Translations under genes and position numbers: made by a program | Source: a virus | Reading direction: 5' to 3' (one strand) | DNA length: 20,812 nucleotides | Virus record (IMG/VR): IMGVR_UViG_3300035698_011045 | Span: 1 to 20,812 of that record | Notes under the pieces: generated by a model | Seen by the model: only the letters and a program-made list of their open reading frames with translations | Databases searched by the model: none | Told to the model about the DNA's origin: nothing | Shown: positions 1 to 7,574 of the stretch, piece after piece | Position numbering within the stretch: position 1 is the stretch's first letter | Layout: each line of letters opens with the position of its first letter

Positions 1-1
1 A

Positions 2-361
2 ATGAAGAAATTATTATTAACAATAGGATTAATTGCTTTACTGGCTATGCCATGTTTTGCGGGGGAAATCTCAGAAAAGAGCAACGAGATTATAATTGCT
101 AAAGTTAAGCCTGATGGCGTTACAGCTATTCTTGATACTGTAAGAATATTAGCTATAACAAAGACCGCAGAAATTACATTTAGGAATATAGATGAAAATG
201 ACAATCCAACTGGGGATGAGTTTACAGTTATTATTCAAGATAAAGTGGACGACCCTGAGACACCAGAGGACGAAACAGATACATCATTCACGGATTCTGG
301 TTTATTAAAAGCAATTGAAGGAATAGCAAAAGACATTACTAAAGTTAAATTAGGATTATAA
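2..361 (+). CDS. Small exported protein of unknown function
   Basis: A 119-residue product with a textbook Sec signal peptide: basic MKK start, a hydrophobic stretch to about residue 16, then C-F-A before a likely signal peptidase I cut after Ala20. There is a cysteine at residue 18, but the residues before it (A-M-P) do not make a lipobox, so a lipoprotein is unlikely. The mature part is acidic and beta-rich with no family I recognise, and has an Asp/Glu/Pro-rich segment around residues 80-95. The ATG lies at the second base of the window, so the ribosome binding site and anything upstream cannot be seen. It is one of three signal-peptide proteins in an otherwise virion-structural operon. 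It may act in the periplasm or at the cell surface, but no function can be assigned. Confidence 0.75.
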   Translation: MKKLLLTIGLIALLAMPCFAGEISEKSNEIIIAKVKPDGVTAILDTVRILAITKTAEITFRNIDENDNPTGDEFTVIIQDKVDDPETPEDETDTSFTDSGLLKAIEGIAKDITKVKLGL

Positions 362-376
362 CAATAGGGGGATAAG

Positions 377-448
377 ATGGCTAAAAAAGGTTCATGCGGC
401 GGTACGCCAAGAGTAGGAAGTAAAGGCGATCCAAAGCCAAGAAAATAA
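377..448 (+). CDS. Possible 23-residue Gly/Lys-rich peptide
   Basis: A short reading frame, ATG to TAA, begins MAKKGSCGGTP and ends in a Lys/Pro-rich tail. It has one cysteine and is strongly basic. A run of five G (366-370) lies 6 nt before the ATG and would make a good ribosome binding site. The frame fills most of the gap between the upstream exported protein and the next gene. No family is recognised. It could be a real micro-protein or only a leader that couples translation to the gene starting at 460. Confidence 0.4.
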   Translation: MAKKGSCGGTPRVGSKGDPKPRK

Positions 449-459
449 TAAGGTAAATA

Positions 460-1095
460 ATGAGTTTACAATTATCAAGAACAGTTAATTTCGGATCACG
501 TAAGAGCGGACTTTCAACGGTCGGTTATGCTTTATATGATTCTGATAATGCTCTTCATACGGCGCGAACCATTGTTGGTGTTACTGAAATAGGATCAGTA
601 GGGATATATCAAGTGTTAGTTGAGGTTGAGGACGCATTTATCGGAACGATTCTTTGGGACACAGGCGATGCAACGATCCTTTATGCAAGTGAAAATGTTG
701 ATTATCGTAATATCTCATTAGGTGGCGGAACGGTTGTTGTATCTGGCGTATTTGATGATAAGGAAAAGAAGAAACTGTTTAAATTATTAGACAAATTGCT
801 TAAAAATGTTGCGAAAATTAAACAACCAGATATTGATAAAGTTGAAAAAACGATTGGGGAATTAGAGGAATCAAGCAGTAAAAAGATGAATATGATTAAG
901 CACTTAATGGAAGCTCAAGGAAAACCAGTATTATTACATTTAGAAGCAAGCGAACAATTAATGAAATCATTACAAGAAGATATTAACACATTGGGATCAG
1001 CACTAGAAGCGTTGATTGAATATAAAGAGTTTAAAAATATCGTACAGGAGGTAGAGGATCATGCCAAAGTTGAAAACGCTCGTATCGAAGATTAA
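460..1095 (+). CDS. Putative virion-associated protein: beta domain plus coiled coil
   Basis: A 211-residue protein in two parts. Residues 1 to about 95 are beta-rich and end in a W-D-T-G-D motif followed by a V-D-Y-R segment. This resembles a small beta-sandwich domain I associate with hypothetical phage structural proteins, though I cannot name the family. Residues 100-211 are charged and helical (many Lys/Glu/Leu heptad-like positions) and probably form a coiled coil. The gene overlaps the next one (protease/scaffold) by 35 nt, so the two are translationally coupled, which fits a head-assembly role. No signal peptide or membrane segment is visible. Exact function is unknown. Confidence 0.6.
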   Translation: MSLQLSRTVNFGSRKSGLSTVGYALYDSDNALHTARTIVGVTEIGSVGIYQVLVEVEDAFIGTILWDTGDATILYASENVDYRNISLGGGTVVVSGVFDDKEKKKLFKLLDKLLKNVAKIKQPDIDKVEKTIGELEESSSKKMNMIKHLMEAQGKPVLLHLEASEQLMKSLQEDINTLGSALEALIEYKEFKNIVQEVEDHAKVENARIED

Positions 1096-2524
1096 GAGCT
1101 TTAAAGAAAATTATAAAAAAGAGGTTGATGAGTTTGAACAAGAACTTGATGAGGCGAATAACGCTCTTGATGGCAAGGGAACGCCTAAAAAGAAAGTTGT
1201 TGAGAAAGGTAAGAAGCTGGCAGAACGGAGCATTGAGGATTCATTCGAAACAATGCGCGATCAAGTGCGCGATGCTTTATCTGCTAAGTTCTCATTTCGC
1301 AAGGAAGGATTTGATTATAGCGAAACGCCGTACATTCGTTATATGTTTCCTGATGCTGTCATAATGGAACTTGATGATGAGAATTATGAAGTAGCATATG
1401 GCTTTGACGATTCAGGCAATCTCATTCTTGGCGAGAAGGTCAAGGTGTCGCAAGATTTCACAAAAGTTAATGAATCATTGAAGGAAGCTGGAATCTCAAT
1501 CACAAAGAAATCTAAAGGACAAGAGGATTTTCAGGATCCTAATTTCAGAAGTCTTAAAGAGGCTCAATACGATGGGGACACAGGCGAGCTTAAGAATGTT
1601 ATATTTATTGAAGCCGGAACGAATATGGAAAAGCGACGTCATTATTCTGTTGACGTTGTTGAATCGGCTGCGCCCGGCTTTACAGGATTAAAAATGTTTA
1701 TGAATCATCCGACTAAAACAGAGGATCGCGAACGGCCAGAGCGTAACATTAAAGATTGGGCGTCAACGATTACTGAGTGTTCAGCATGCGATGGAAAGGC
1801 AGTCGGAACAGTATCGGTTCATGATGTGTGGTTAAAGGAAGCATTAAAGGAACAAGCATTTAGAGATAACATCGGGTTGTCTATTAATATGGGTGGCTTA
1901 ATATCTTATGGTAAGGTAGGCGGTCAAGAGGTACAGATAGTCGAGAAAATCGTTCCGCAAAGGCAAAACGGCCCAGCAAGTGTTGATTGGGTGACAGAGG
2001 CAGGCGCAAGGGGACGCATACCACGACTATTGGAGTCTAAACGAAAGGACAAACACATGGAATTAACAGAAGCAACATTCTCTGATTTAAAGAAAGAAAA
2101 TCCTGATTTAGTAAAAAGTATTGTTGAATCAGTAAAGCAGGAACTTTCTCAATCAGAAGAATCACAAAAGAAAGAGCATGAACTTTCTGAATCGAAAAAA
2201 GAGCTTGATCAGTACAAAATGAAAGACAGGCTTAATGAACAGAAAGAAGTTGTAACAGGGATTCTTAAAGAATCGAAATTGCCAGAAGAAGCCAAAAGCA
2301 AAATTCAAGCTGAGTTTTCTGAATCTTTGCGTGATGGCGATCTAAAGGAATCCGTTAATGCGCGCGTTGCGTCTGAGTTGGAGTATTTGAATAAGCTAAG
2401 TAAAGATGGGAAGATTACTTTAGCCGAAAGCAAAGAAACGCCAAGCGAAACACATCTTCAAGAATCGCAGTCTGCTCTTGAAAAACGCATGGGGATTAAG
2501 GAAGCAAAGAAGGATGAAGATTAA
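1061..2524 (+). CDS. Prohead protease fused to capsid scaffold
   Basis: A 487-residue protein that should process the procapsid. Residues 1-60 are charged and helical. Residues 62-130 look like the N-terminal domain often found ahead of phage prohead proteases (a V-I-M-E-L segment, then a D-D-S-G-N-L turn). Residues 175-320 form the protease-like core: candidate catalytic His216 in F-M-N-H-P and Ser274 in G-L-S-I-N-M, the same His and Ser motif pattern as HK97-type (S78) prohead proteases. From about residue 333 to the end the chain is Glu/Lys/Ser-rich and helical, as expected for a scaffold or delta domain. The ATG at 1061 follows a strong CAGGAGG site and overlaps the upstream gene. The cement protein and major capsid genes follow, which is the normal order. 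The protease call is good; the exact peptidase family is not certain. Confidence 0.8.
   Translation: MPKLKTLVSKIKSFKENYKKEVDEFEQELDEANNALDGKGTPKKKVVEKGKKLAERSIEDSFETMRDQVRDALSAKFSFRKEGFDYSETPYIRYMFPDAVIMELDDENYEVAYGFDDSGNLILGEKVKVSQDFTKVNESLKEAGISITKKSKGQEDFQDPNFRSLKEAQYDGDTGELKNVIFIEAGTNMEKRRHYSVDVVESAAPGFTGLKMFMNHPTKTEDRERPERNIKDWASTITECSACDGKAVGTVSVHDVWLKEALKEQAFRDNIGLSINMGGLISYGKVGGQEVQIVEKIVPQRQNGPASVDWVTEAGARGRIPRLLESKRKDKHMELTEATFSDLKKENPDLVKSIVESVKQELSQSEESQKKEHELSESKKELDQYKMKDRLNEQKEVVTGILKESKLPEEAKSKIQAEFSESLRDGDLKESVNARVASELEYLNKLSKDGKITLAESKETPSETHLQESQSALEKRMGIKEAKKDED
2057..2524 (+). CDS. Nested in-frame capsid scaffold (internal start)
   Basis: An internal ATG at 2057 is in frame with the protease gene (codon 333) and is preceded by AAAGGA at 2044-2049 with 7 nt spacing, an excellent ribosome binding site inside the coding region. 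Starting there gives a 155-residue, highly charged helical protein (MELTEATFSDL at the start) equal to the scaffold part without the protease. The arrangement is like lambda C and Nu3, where a scaffold is made from an internal start within the protease gene. This separate product is inferred from the site's quality and position. Confidence 0.6.
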   Translation: MELTEATFSDLKKENPDLVKSIVESVKQELSQSEESQKKEHELSESKKELDQYKMKDRLNEQKEVVTGILKESKLPEEAKSKIQAEFSESLRDGDLKESVNARVASELEYLNKLSKDGKITLAESKETPSETHLQESQSALEKRMGIKEAKKDED

Positions 2525-2571
2525 ATAACCCGCTTCGTTAAATCGAAGAGAAAATAGAAGGAGGTTCTTAG

Positions 2572-2925
2572 ATGGCTAAGAATTATAAATTTTCAGGAAA
2601 GCGTGTAACAATCACAGGAATAGCGGCTAACGTTACTTCTGGTGCATTGGCGCGAGCTAAAGGTTTTATCGGTATGCCTCTTAATAATGCGTTGGCTGGC
2701 GCTTCTGTCACGTTCGCATTAGAAGGAGCATGGGGTATGACGTTTAGTGGTCAAGGTACTGTTTCAATCGGTACTATTTTGTATTGGGACGTAGGGGAAG
2801 CAGGATTATCAATTGGTGCTGCCAATGATGATTATGCGGCTGTTAAAGCGATAACTGCTCCGAGCGGTACAGCGTTTATTGGGCTGTTGTTGCCCCAAGG
2901 TTCTCCATACGGTCAAGAGCAGTAA
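2572..2925 (+). CDS. Capsid decoration (cement) protein, DUF2190-like
   Basis: A 117-residue Gly/Ala/Val-rich beta protein that resembles the DUF2190 family of phage capsid cement proteins: an N-terminal MAKNY segment, a G-x-P-L-x-N-A-L-A-G-A repeat-like core, a Y-W-D motif near residue 72 and a G-T-A-F-I-G-L end. Members stabilise the expanded head by binding the outside of the capsid lattice. The start follows GAAGGAGG at 2559-2565. It lies between the scaffold and the major capsid gene, a classic place for a decoration protein. No signal peptide or membrane segment. Confidence 0.75.
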   Translation: MAKNYKFSGKRVTITGIAANVTSGALARAKGFIGMPLNNALAGASVTFALEGAWGMTFSGQGTVSIGTILYWDVGEAGLSIGAANDDYAAVKAITAPSGTAFIGLLLPQGSPYGQEQ

Positions 2926-2955
2926 TAATCAGCATTTAACAAGAAAGGATAAGTT

Positions 2956-3921
2956 ATGGAAACGTTATTAAAACAGTACCATGATTTAAAAGAAGCAAAC
3001 GCTTCGACTGACTTTCCTAAGATATTAGCGAATGTTATGCACAAAGCGTTGATGAGTAAATTCAGGGGTGTCAATTCGCCTTGGCGAATGTATACCTTAC
3101 AAAGTAATATGTCTGATTTTAAGACACATAACCGCGTATGGTTAGAGGAAGCTCCTGATTTAGTTGAGGTTGAAGAAGGCGGACCGTATGAAGGTTCAAG
3201 CGTTGATGAGCAAGGATATGATATTGCTTTGAAAACATTTGGTCGGACTTTCAGTATCACTCGGAAATCAATTATTAATGATGATCTTGATGCTTTAAGA
3301 CGTCAGCCAGAACGATTCGGTCGTGCGGCAGGGCGTACATTAGCAAAGGCTGTTGTTGATAAAATTGAGGGTGATGGTAATACGTATGATGGGACTTCTT
3401 TGTTTACAGTAGCGCATGGGAATAGTGGTGATACAGCGTTAGCTAATACAGACGCAGGAATTGTGGCTGTTTCGGCTGCTATGACCGCTATTGAACGATC
3501 CACAGATGAAAATTCTGTATTAATGGGGATCAAAGCTAAGTATCTTGTTGTTCGTGATGAGTTAAAAGATGCAGCTATGCGTGTTGTTAATGGGACTTGG
3601 CGTGTTCCTGTTACGACTACTGGTGGGACCACAGAGGTCGGACAGGTTAAGCAGTTAGAAGTTGTTGTTGAGTCGTTTTTAACAAGCTCGACTGCTTGGT
3701 ATGTTATGGCAGATCCGTCAGAAGCGCCAGTTGTAGAAGTGGGTTTCTTGCAAGGAAAGCAGGAACCGGATCTTTTAGTGAAACGTGCTGACACAGTTTT
3801 TGCAGCAGGTGGCGGTGAAGATCCTTGGGGTTATGAGTTCGATGATCTATTTTTCAAAGTACGATATGACTATGCATTAGCTTTGGCTATGTATCAGGGT
3901 ATCTACAGAGGAAAAGCGTAA
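2956..3921 (+). CDS. Major capsid protein (HK97 fold)
   Basis: A 321-residue protein that should build the icosahedral shell. The sequence around residues 94-131 (F-G-R-T-F-S-I-T-R, then I-N-D-D-L, then F-G-R-A-A) is the conserved core I associate with the Mu gpT-related group of HK97-fold capsid proteins, followed by an L-F-x-x-x-H-G-N motif near residue 149. Residues 60-90 (E-A-P-D-L, then E-E-G-G-P-Y) fit the region before the spine helix. There is no long N-terminal delta domain, which agrees with a separate scaffold upstream. The start has AAAGGA at 2944-2949. A strong hairpin just downstream could protect the transcript or limit read-through. Which Pfam capsid family it joins needs a profile search. 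Confidence 0.85.
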   Translation: METLLKQYHDLKEANASTDFPKILANVMHKALMSKFRGVNSPWRMYTLQSNMSDFKTHNRVWLEEAPDLVEVEEGGPYEGSSVDEQGYDIALKTFGRTFSITRKSIINDDLDALRRQPERFGRAAGRTLAKAVVDKIEGDGNTYDGTSLFTVAHGNSGDTALANTDAGIVAVSAAMTAIERSTDENSVLMGIKAKYLVVRDELKDAAMRVVNGTWRVPVTTTGGTTEVGQVKQLEVVVESFLTSSTAWYVMADPSEAPVVEVGFLQGKQEPDLLVKRADTVFAAGGGEDPWGYEFDDLFFKVRYDYALALAMYQGIYRGKA

Positions 3922-3938
3922 TAGATTGGTTTTGGGAT

Positions 3939-3969
3939 GAGGTGGCGGTGTTTCTCCTGCCGCCATCTC
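3939..3969 (+). terminator. Stable hairpin after the capsid gene (attenuator or mRNA 3' end)
   Basis: Bases 3939-3948 (GAGGTGGCGG) pair with 3960-3969 (CCGCCATCTC) over 10 base pairs with one G-U pair, closing an 11-nt loop. The sequence after the stem is TTAATTAA, not a long T run, so it is not a classic intrinsic terminator. It sits 18 nt after the capsid stop codon in one of the largest non-coding gaps here. Partial termination or 3'-end stabilisation of an abundant capsid message is likely. Confidence 0.45.
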
Positions 3970-3988
3970 TTAATTAAGGAGCGAGGAT

Positions 3989-4366
3989 ATGAGTTTTACA
4001 TTTGATACAAGCACGAATATTGGTAAAGTAAGGACGTTGATCGGTGATACTGATTCAACGAGTTATCTTTTATCTGATGAGGAAATACAAGTCTTTCTTA
4101 CTTTGGAAAGTAACGATCTATATGCTTCGGCGGCTGGTTGCTTACGTAGCATCGCATCAAGTAAAGCCTTGCTCGAAAAGGTAATTAAAGCAGGAAATTA
4201 TTCAGAAGATACTCGGGGAATCTCTAAGGCCCTTAATGATTTGGCAAATAAATATGAGAGTAGATCGGCAAATGTTCCGGCAGAAGGATGTTCCGAGGAA
4301 TATCTTACAGCGTTTAATTGGAATGAAATTCTTACAGACAGGGCGTTAAGAGGGGAAATAAATTAA
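3989..4366 (+). CDS. Head-tail connector (adaptor) protein
   Basis: A 125-residue protein with the pattern of gp6/gp15-like head-tail adaptors: a V-R-x-L-I-G-D-T-D motif at residues 14-22, then L-L-S-D-E-E-I-Q-V-F near residues 47-56 and an A-A-G-C-L-R-x-I-A helix. These proteins form a ring under the portal and start the neck. The start follows AAGGAG at 3975-3980. The last base of its TAA is the first base of the next ATG, so the first cargo gene is translationally coupled to it. Confidence 0.8.
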   Translation: MSFTFDTSTNIGKVRTLIGDTDSTSYLLSDEEIQVFLTLESNDLYASAAGCLRSIASSKALLEKVIKAGNYSEDTRGISKALNDLANKYESRSANVPAEGCSEEYLTAFNWNEILTDRALRGEIN

Positions 4367-5061
4367 TGGATTTACCTAAGAATCAAAGTCATATTGTATG
4401 TAAAAATAAGTTCATAGGCGATGATTTATATATATTAGGTTCTGGATACTCTATGAGCTTTATTGATAAAAGTTTTTTTGATCGCAAGATAACAATAGGT
4501 GCTAATTTAATGTATCGTCAATTCCCTATTAAGTATTCAGTGATTAAACACAAGCAGTTTATTGAAGAAGCTGTTGAAGAAGGGCAGATCGTAATTGCGT
4601 CTAAGCATGATTGCGGAGATATCGAGCATGAATTAAATCCATTAGGAGCGAACTATTATTTTACTCATAAGAAGGGAAGGTTCGGAGAGCTTGAAGAAAA
4701 CTTTATTGAGAATATTAATTCAATTGGAAAAGACGATGATATATTCGTTAGCTATAGCACAATAACAAGTTGCATACATCTTGCTGCATATATGGGTGCA
4801 AAGAATATTATTATTTGCGGGCATGATTGTGGTTGGCTCGACGATAGATCGCACATTGATGGCTATCAGGAAAGGTTAGTTGACTTTTATGAGAAGGAAG
4901 AAAAATTTAATGAATATTATAACGGATGGTTTGAGCGTATTCAGAATGATACAATAAGGCTGAAAGCAAAACTAAAGGAAGTATATAAGTGCAACATTTA
5001 TTCATTGAATCCATTTATTAATTTTGGGCTAGAAGGACATACTTATGTTACCACAAAATAA
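4366..5061 (+). CDS. DUF115/MptE-like protein, likely glycan-related
   Basis: A 231-residue soluble protein. Residues 21-29 (L-Y-I-L-G-S-G-Y-S) give a nucleotide-binding-type glycine loop like that of the DUF115/MptE-like family and of Cst-I-type sialyltransferases. Residues 145-160 (A-K-N-I-I-I-C-G-H-D-C-G-W-L-D-D) form a second Rossmann-like strand and loop with conserved-looking His and Asp. Such proteins are often found in surface-glycan and flagellin-glycosylation loci. No membrane segment or signal peptide. A GAGGGGA site lies inside the upstream gene, the start overlaps that gene's stop by 1 nt, and the end overlaps the radical SAM gene by 17 nt. Alternative roles include a methyltransferase-like or pterin-kinase-like enzyme. 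Family moderate, function inferred. Confidence 0.55.
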   Translation: MDLPKNQSHIVCKNKFIGDDLYILGSGYSMSFIDKSFFDRKITIGANLMYRQFPIKYSVIKHKQFIEEAVEEGQIVIASKHDCGDIEHELNPLGANYYFTHKKGRFGELEENFIENINSIGKDDDIFVSYSTITSCIHLAAYMGAKNIIICGHDCGWLDDRSHIDGYQERLVDFYEKEEKFNEYYNGWFERIQNDTIRLKAKLKEVYKCNIYSLNPFINFGLEGHTYVTTK

Positions 5062-5986
5062 TGAAATTAGGATCGAGCCAACAAATCTTTGTCAATATAA
5101 TTGCAGCATTTGTTTAAACGATAAGCTCAAAAGAAAAAAAGAAATTATGAGTTTTGATTTATTCAAATTACTTATTGACAAAATAAAAATAGCAACAGAC
5201 CAATATGACACATTGACATTTGCTGGAATAGGTGAAGGTCTTATCAATCCAGAACTAACACGAATGGTTGAGTACGCTAGTAATCTTGGATATAAAACAT
5301 TACTTGTTTCTAATGGAGATTTGCTAACGCTAGATAAATTTAAAGAGTTACAAGATGCCGGATTATTTTCTGTGAGGATTAGCTTTCATGGAGCGACGCC
5401 TAAATCGTATCAGTTGCTTCATGGCGTCAAGCCTGAGTTATTTTATAAAGTTCAATCTCAAGTATTTGAAATTCTTAGCTTGCCTGAAAGACAGACAGAA
5501 GTTCTTCTTACGCATGTCGTAGTTCCTCATGTAAACGATTTTCATTATGAAATTGATTTATGGAAAAAGATGTGGGAAGGGCGAGGCGCTGATTGCATGG
5601 AAGTATGGCGTGTTCATAACTGGGCTGATAGTCTTGGTCATAGGAAAGTCAATGTATCTAAGAAGAACGGATGCGGAAGAATAACAGAAGGACCATTGCA
5701 AATTCAAGTTGATGGAACAGTTAACGCATGCTGTTTTGATTATGATGGATTATTGCTTTTAGGAGATCTTAAAACTCAAAGTTTAGATAAGATATTTTTA
5801 TCAGAAGAATATCTTGATTTAAAGAAAAGGCATTGTTCAGGTAATTTTTTGAATTGTGATTATATCTGTAAGAAATGCGATCAAAGAAACGCCGATAAAT
5901 CTGAGGCATTAATTTATAGTTCAAGGTTTCCTGATTTAGAAAAAAGGGTTAAACTAACATCAACAGCATATAGTGAGGTAGACTAA
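5045..5986 (+). CDS. Radical SAM protein with SPASM-like C-terminal domain
   Basis: A 313-residue enzyme. Cys16, Cys20 and Cys23 form the CxxxCxxC motif that binds the [4Fe-4S] cluster which cleaves S-adenosylmethionine. F-A-G-I-G-E-G at 59-65 is the usual glycine motif. The C-terminal part (from about 205) has Cys210, a V-D-G-T-V-N-A-C-C strand with Cys229/230, and Cys264, Cys271, Cys275 and Cys278: a SPASM-type domain that binds auxiliary clusters. Such enzymes modify peptides or act in sugar and surface-polymer pathways. The substrate is unknown. AGAAGGA at 5030-5036 precedes the start, and the gene lies between a DUF115-like and a methyltransferase gene with overlaps on both sides, so it belongs to the cargo cassette. 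Confidence 0.85.
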   Translation: MLPQNNEIRIEPTNLCQYNCSICLNDKLKRKKEIMSFDLFKLLIDKIKIATDQYDTLTFAGIGEGLINPELTRMVEYASNLGYKTLLVSNGDLLTLDKFKELQDAGLFSVRISFHGATPKSYQLLHGVKPELFYKVQSQVFEILSLPERQTEVLLTHVVVPHVNDFHYEIDLWKKMWEGRGADCMEVWRVHNWADSLGHRKVNVSKKNGCGRITEGPLQIQVDGTVNACCFDYDGLLLLGDLKTQSLDKIFLSEEYLDLKKRHCSGNFLNCDYICKKCDQRNADKSEALIYSSRFPDLEKRVKLTSTAYSEVD

Positions 5987-6540
5987 TGAACCTTATTAAT
6001 TTAGCATTTTTGGCAAATGAAGTATTGCCGACACCTTTGGAAAATTTAATATCTATTGAAAAAGATACTGTGATTAATAAAGGAAAGCCAGCGCATTATT
6101 ATAGGTTTCTTCATTACTTGGCTAACATTAATAAACCAAAAATTGTTGTTGAGTTTGGAACATGGAAAGGTGTTAGCTCTGCTTGCTTGCATGATGGGTG
6201 GCCAAAAGCAAAGGTTATCACGATTGATATTAAGAATATGGTAATCGGAGAAGCAAAACGAAACATTGATTACCGCATGAACTCGGATAATATTTTAGAT
6301 GATATTGATAAAATAGACCTTTGTTTTATTGATGTTGAACATTCTTATGAATGTACGATGTCTATGGTAGATAAGATAAAAGATAAGATGGCTGATCAAA
6401 GCATTATTCTTTTTGATGATATTACTCTGAATGAGGGCATGAAAGAATTTTGGAATGATTTGGATATAGGCGGAAAAAAGATTGAGCTTCCTGTTCATGG
6501 GGACGCTGGATTCGGGGCAGTAATATTCGGAAGTTATTAA
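5986..6540 (+). CDS. Class I SAM-dependent methyltransferase
   Basis: A 184-residue protein with a Rossmann methyltransferase core. Residues 54-62 (V-V-E-F-G-T-W-K-G) are motif I, which binds SAM. Asp81 in I-T-I-D-I is the acidic residue that usually holds the ribose hydroxyls. I-D-V-E-H-S-Y at 115-121 and L-F-D-D-I at 142-146 match motifs IV and V of the cephalosporin-hydroxylase/MTase_24-like group, common in polysaccharide gene clusters. The likely substrate is a sugar or other small group, but this is not shown. The start overlaps the radical SAM stop by 1 nt (TAATG), with GTGAGGTAG just before it. No signal peptide or membrane segment. Confidence 0.75.
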   Translation: MNLINLAFLANEVLPTPLENLISIEKDTVINKGKPAHYYRFLHYLANINKPKIVVEFGTWKGVSSACLHDGWPKAKVITIDIKNMVIGEAKRNIDYRMNSDNILDDIDKIDLCFIDVEHSYECTMSMVDKIKDKMADQSIILFDDITLNEGMKEFWNDLDIGGKKIELPVHGDAGFGAVIFGSY

Positions 6541-6575
6541 CAGATGGCCAACGAGCCACAACAAGGAGGATAAGA

Positions 6576-7574
6576 ATGAAGATTGTTCATGAAATAAACC
6601 AATTAGATCGTGGAGGAGCAGAGCGCGTTATTCGGAATATCATCAAGTTTGATGATGAGAATGAGTATACAATCATTGCATACAAGGATGGAGATTATAA
6701 ACAAGATCTCGAAGAAGCAGGCGCAAAGGTTGTTATTCTAGGGGAAAAGGATAATCTGGACTTAGAAGCAGATTTAATTCATATCCATAGTGGCGGTGGT
6801 ATAAGCTCTATGGCGTTAAATCTAGGCAAGGAACTACCTGTGCTAGAAACTATCCATTCGCCTCTTAGATCGCCAATGAGGGACGAATTTATAGTAAAGA
6901 GGGTTGGCGTGTCTGATGCGGTAACAAGAATGAATAGTAATTGCGTTACAATTAGGAATGGGATTGATTTGGATGAGCTTAAAATAACAAGAGAACATGA
7001 CGAAGTTATGGAAGAACTCGGCATCCCTAAAGGTAAAAAGGTAATAGGAAGGCTCGGCCGCTTAGGTAAAGATAAGGGACTTGAAACATTCCTATTGGTT
7101 TGCAAGAAATTACAGGACAAAGGGCATGATTTCGTTCCTCTTATTGTTGGTGGGGAAGCGCGGGACCTTGATGGATATATCGGTAAACTTAAATTAATGG
7201 CCGATTGTTTGCCTCTTGAGAACGTTATCTTCACAGGAGAGAAAACTGATATTGCAAATTACCTTCAAATCATGGATGTGTTTCTTTATCCATCGCCAAC
7301 AGAAGGATTTGGGCTTGCATTTATTGAAGCGATGTATATGCAGAATATCGTTGTTTCATATAACAATGATGTGAATAGGGAGATCATCGGAGGTCATTCA
7401 ATATTAACTGAAAACTCAATTGATGCGCTTGCTAAAGGTGTCGAGAATGCGCTTGATCAGAATGTCATCGATGCTTTATTGGGTAGTCAAATGAGGTTTG
7501 TAGAAACAGAATATTCGGCAGAAAGAATGTCGATTGATTATCAAAATCTTTACAAGGAATTAGTGAATGTCTAA
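6576..7574 (+). CDS. Family 4 (GT-B) glycosyltransferase
   Basis: A 332-residue soluble GT-B enzyme. The N-terminal half has D-R-G-G-A-E-R-V at 11-18, the acceptor-side loop common in GT4 enzymes, and I-H-I-H-S-G near 69-73. The C-terminal half has a G-R-L-G-K-D-K-G phosphate-binding loop at 161-168 and the EX7E motif with Glu243 and Glu251 (E-G-F-G-L-A-F-I-E), which binds the donor nucleotide sugar with retention of configuration. Slightly short for the family, but both Rossmann halves are present. A CAAGGAGG site at 6561-6568 precedes the ATG. The end overlaps the neck gene by 8 nt, so it is coupled to a structural gene. Donor and acceptor are unknown. Confidence 0.85.
   Translation: MKIVHEINQLDRGGAERVIRNIIKFDDENEYTIIAYKDGDYKQDLEEAGAKVVILGEKDNLDLEADLIHIHSGGGISSMALNLGKELPVLETIHSPLRSPMRDEFIVKRVGVSDAVTRMNSNCVTIRNGIDLDELKITREHDEVMEELGIPKGKKVIGRLGRLGKDKGLETFLLVCKKLQDKGHDFVPLIVGGEARDLDGYIGKLKLMADCLPLENVIFTGEKTDIANYLQIMDVFLYPSPTEGFGLAFIEAMYMQNIVVSYNNDVNREIIGGHSILTENSIDALAKGVENALDQNVIDALLGSQMRFVETEYSAERMSIDYQNLYKELVNV

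Noticed and set aside
1125-1364. Plus-strand 79-codon frame inside the protease gene
   Set aside because: Out-of-frame shadow of a well-supported gene with no family resemblance.
2533-2548. Small hairpin CTTCG/CGAAG before the cement gene
   Set aside because: Only 5 bp with no T run; too weak to call a terminator.
3303-3794. Long minus-strand open frame of 163 codons
   Set aside because: It lies entirely inside the major capsid gene, has no family resemblance, and the whole window is otherwise transcribed on the plus strand.
4366-7574. Recently inserted mobile cargo (moron) with its own promoter and terminator
   Set aside because: No flanking promoter, terminator or repeats are seen; start/stop overlaps with the structural genes at both ends suggest long integration into the operon.
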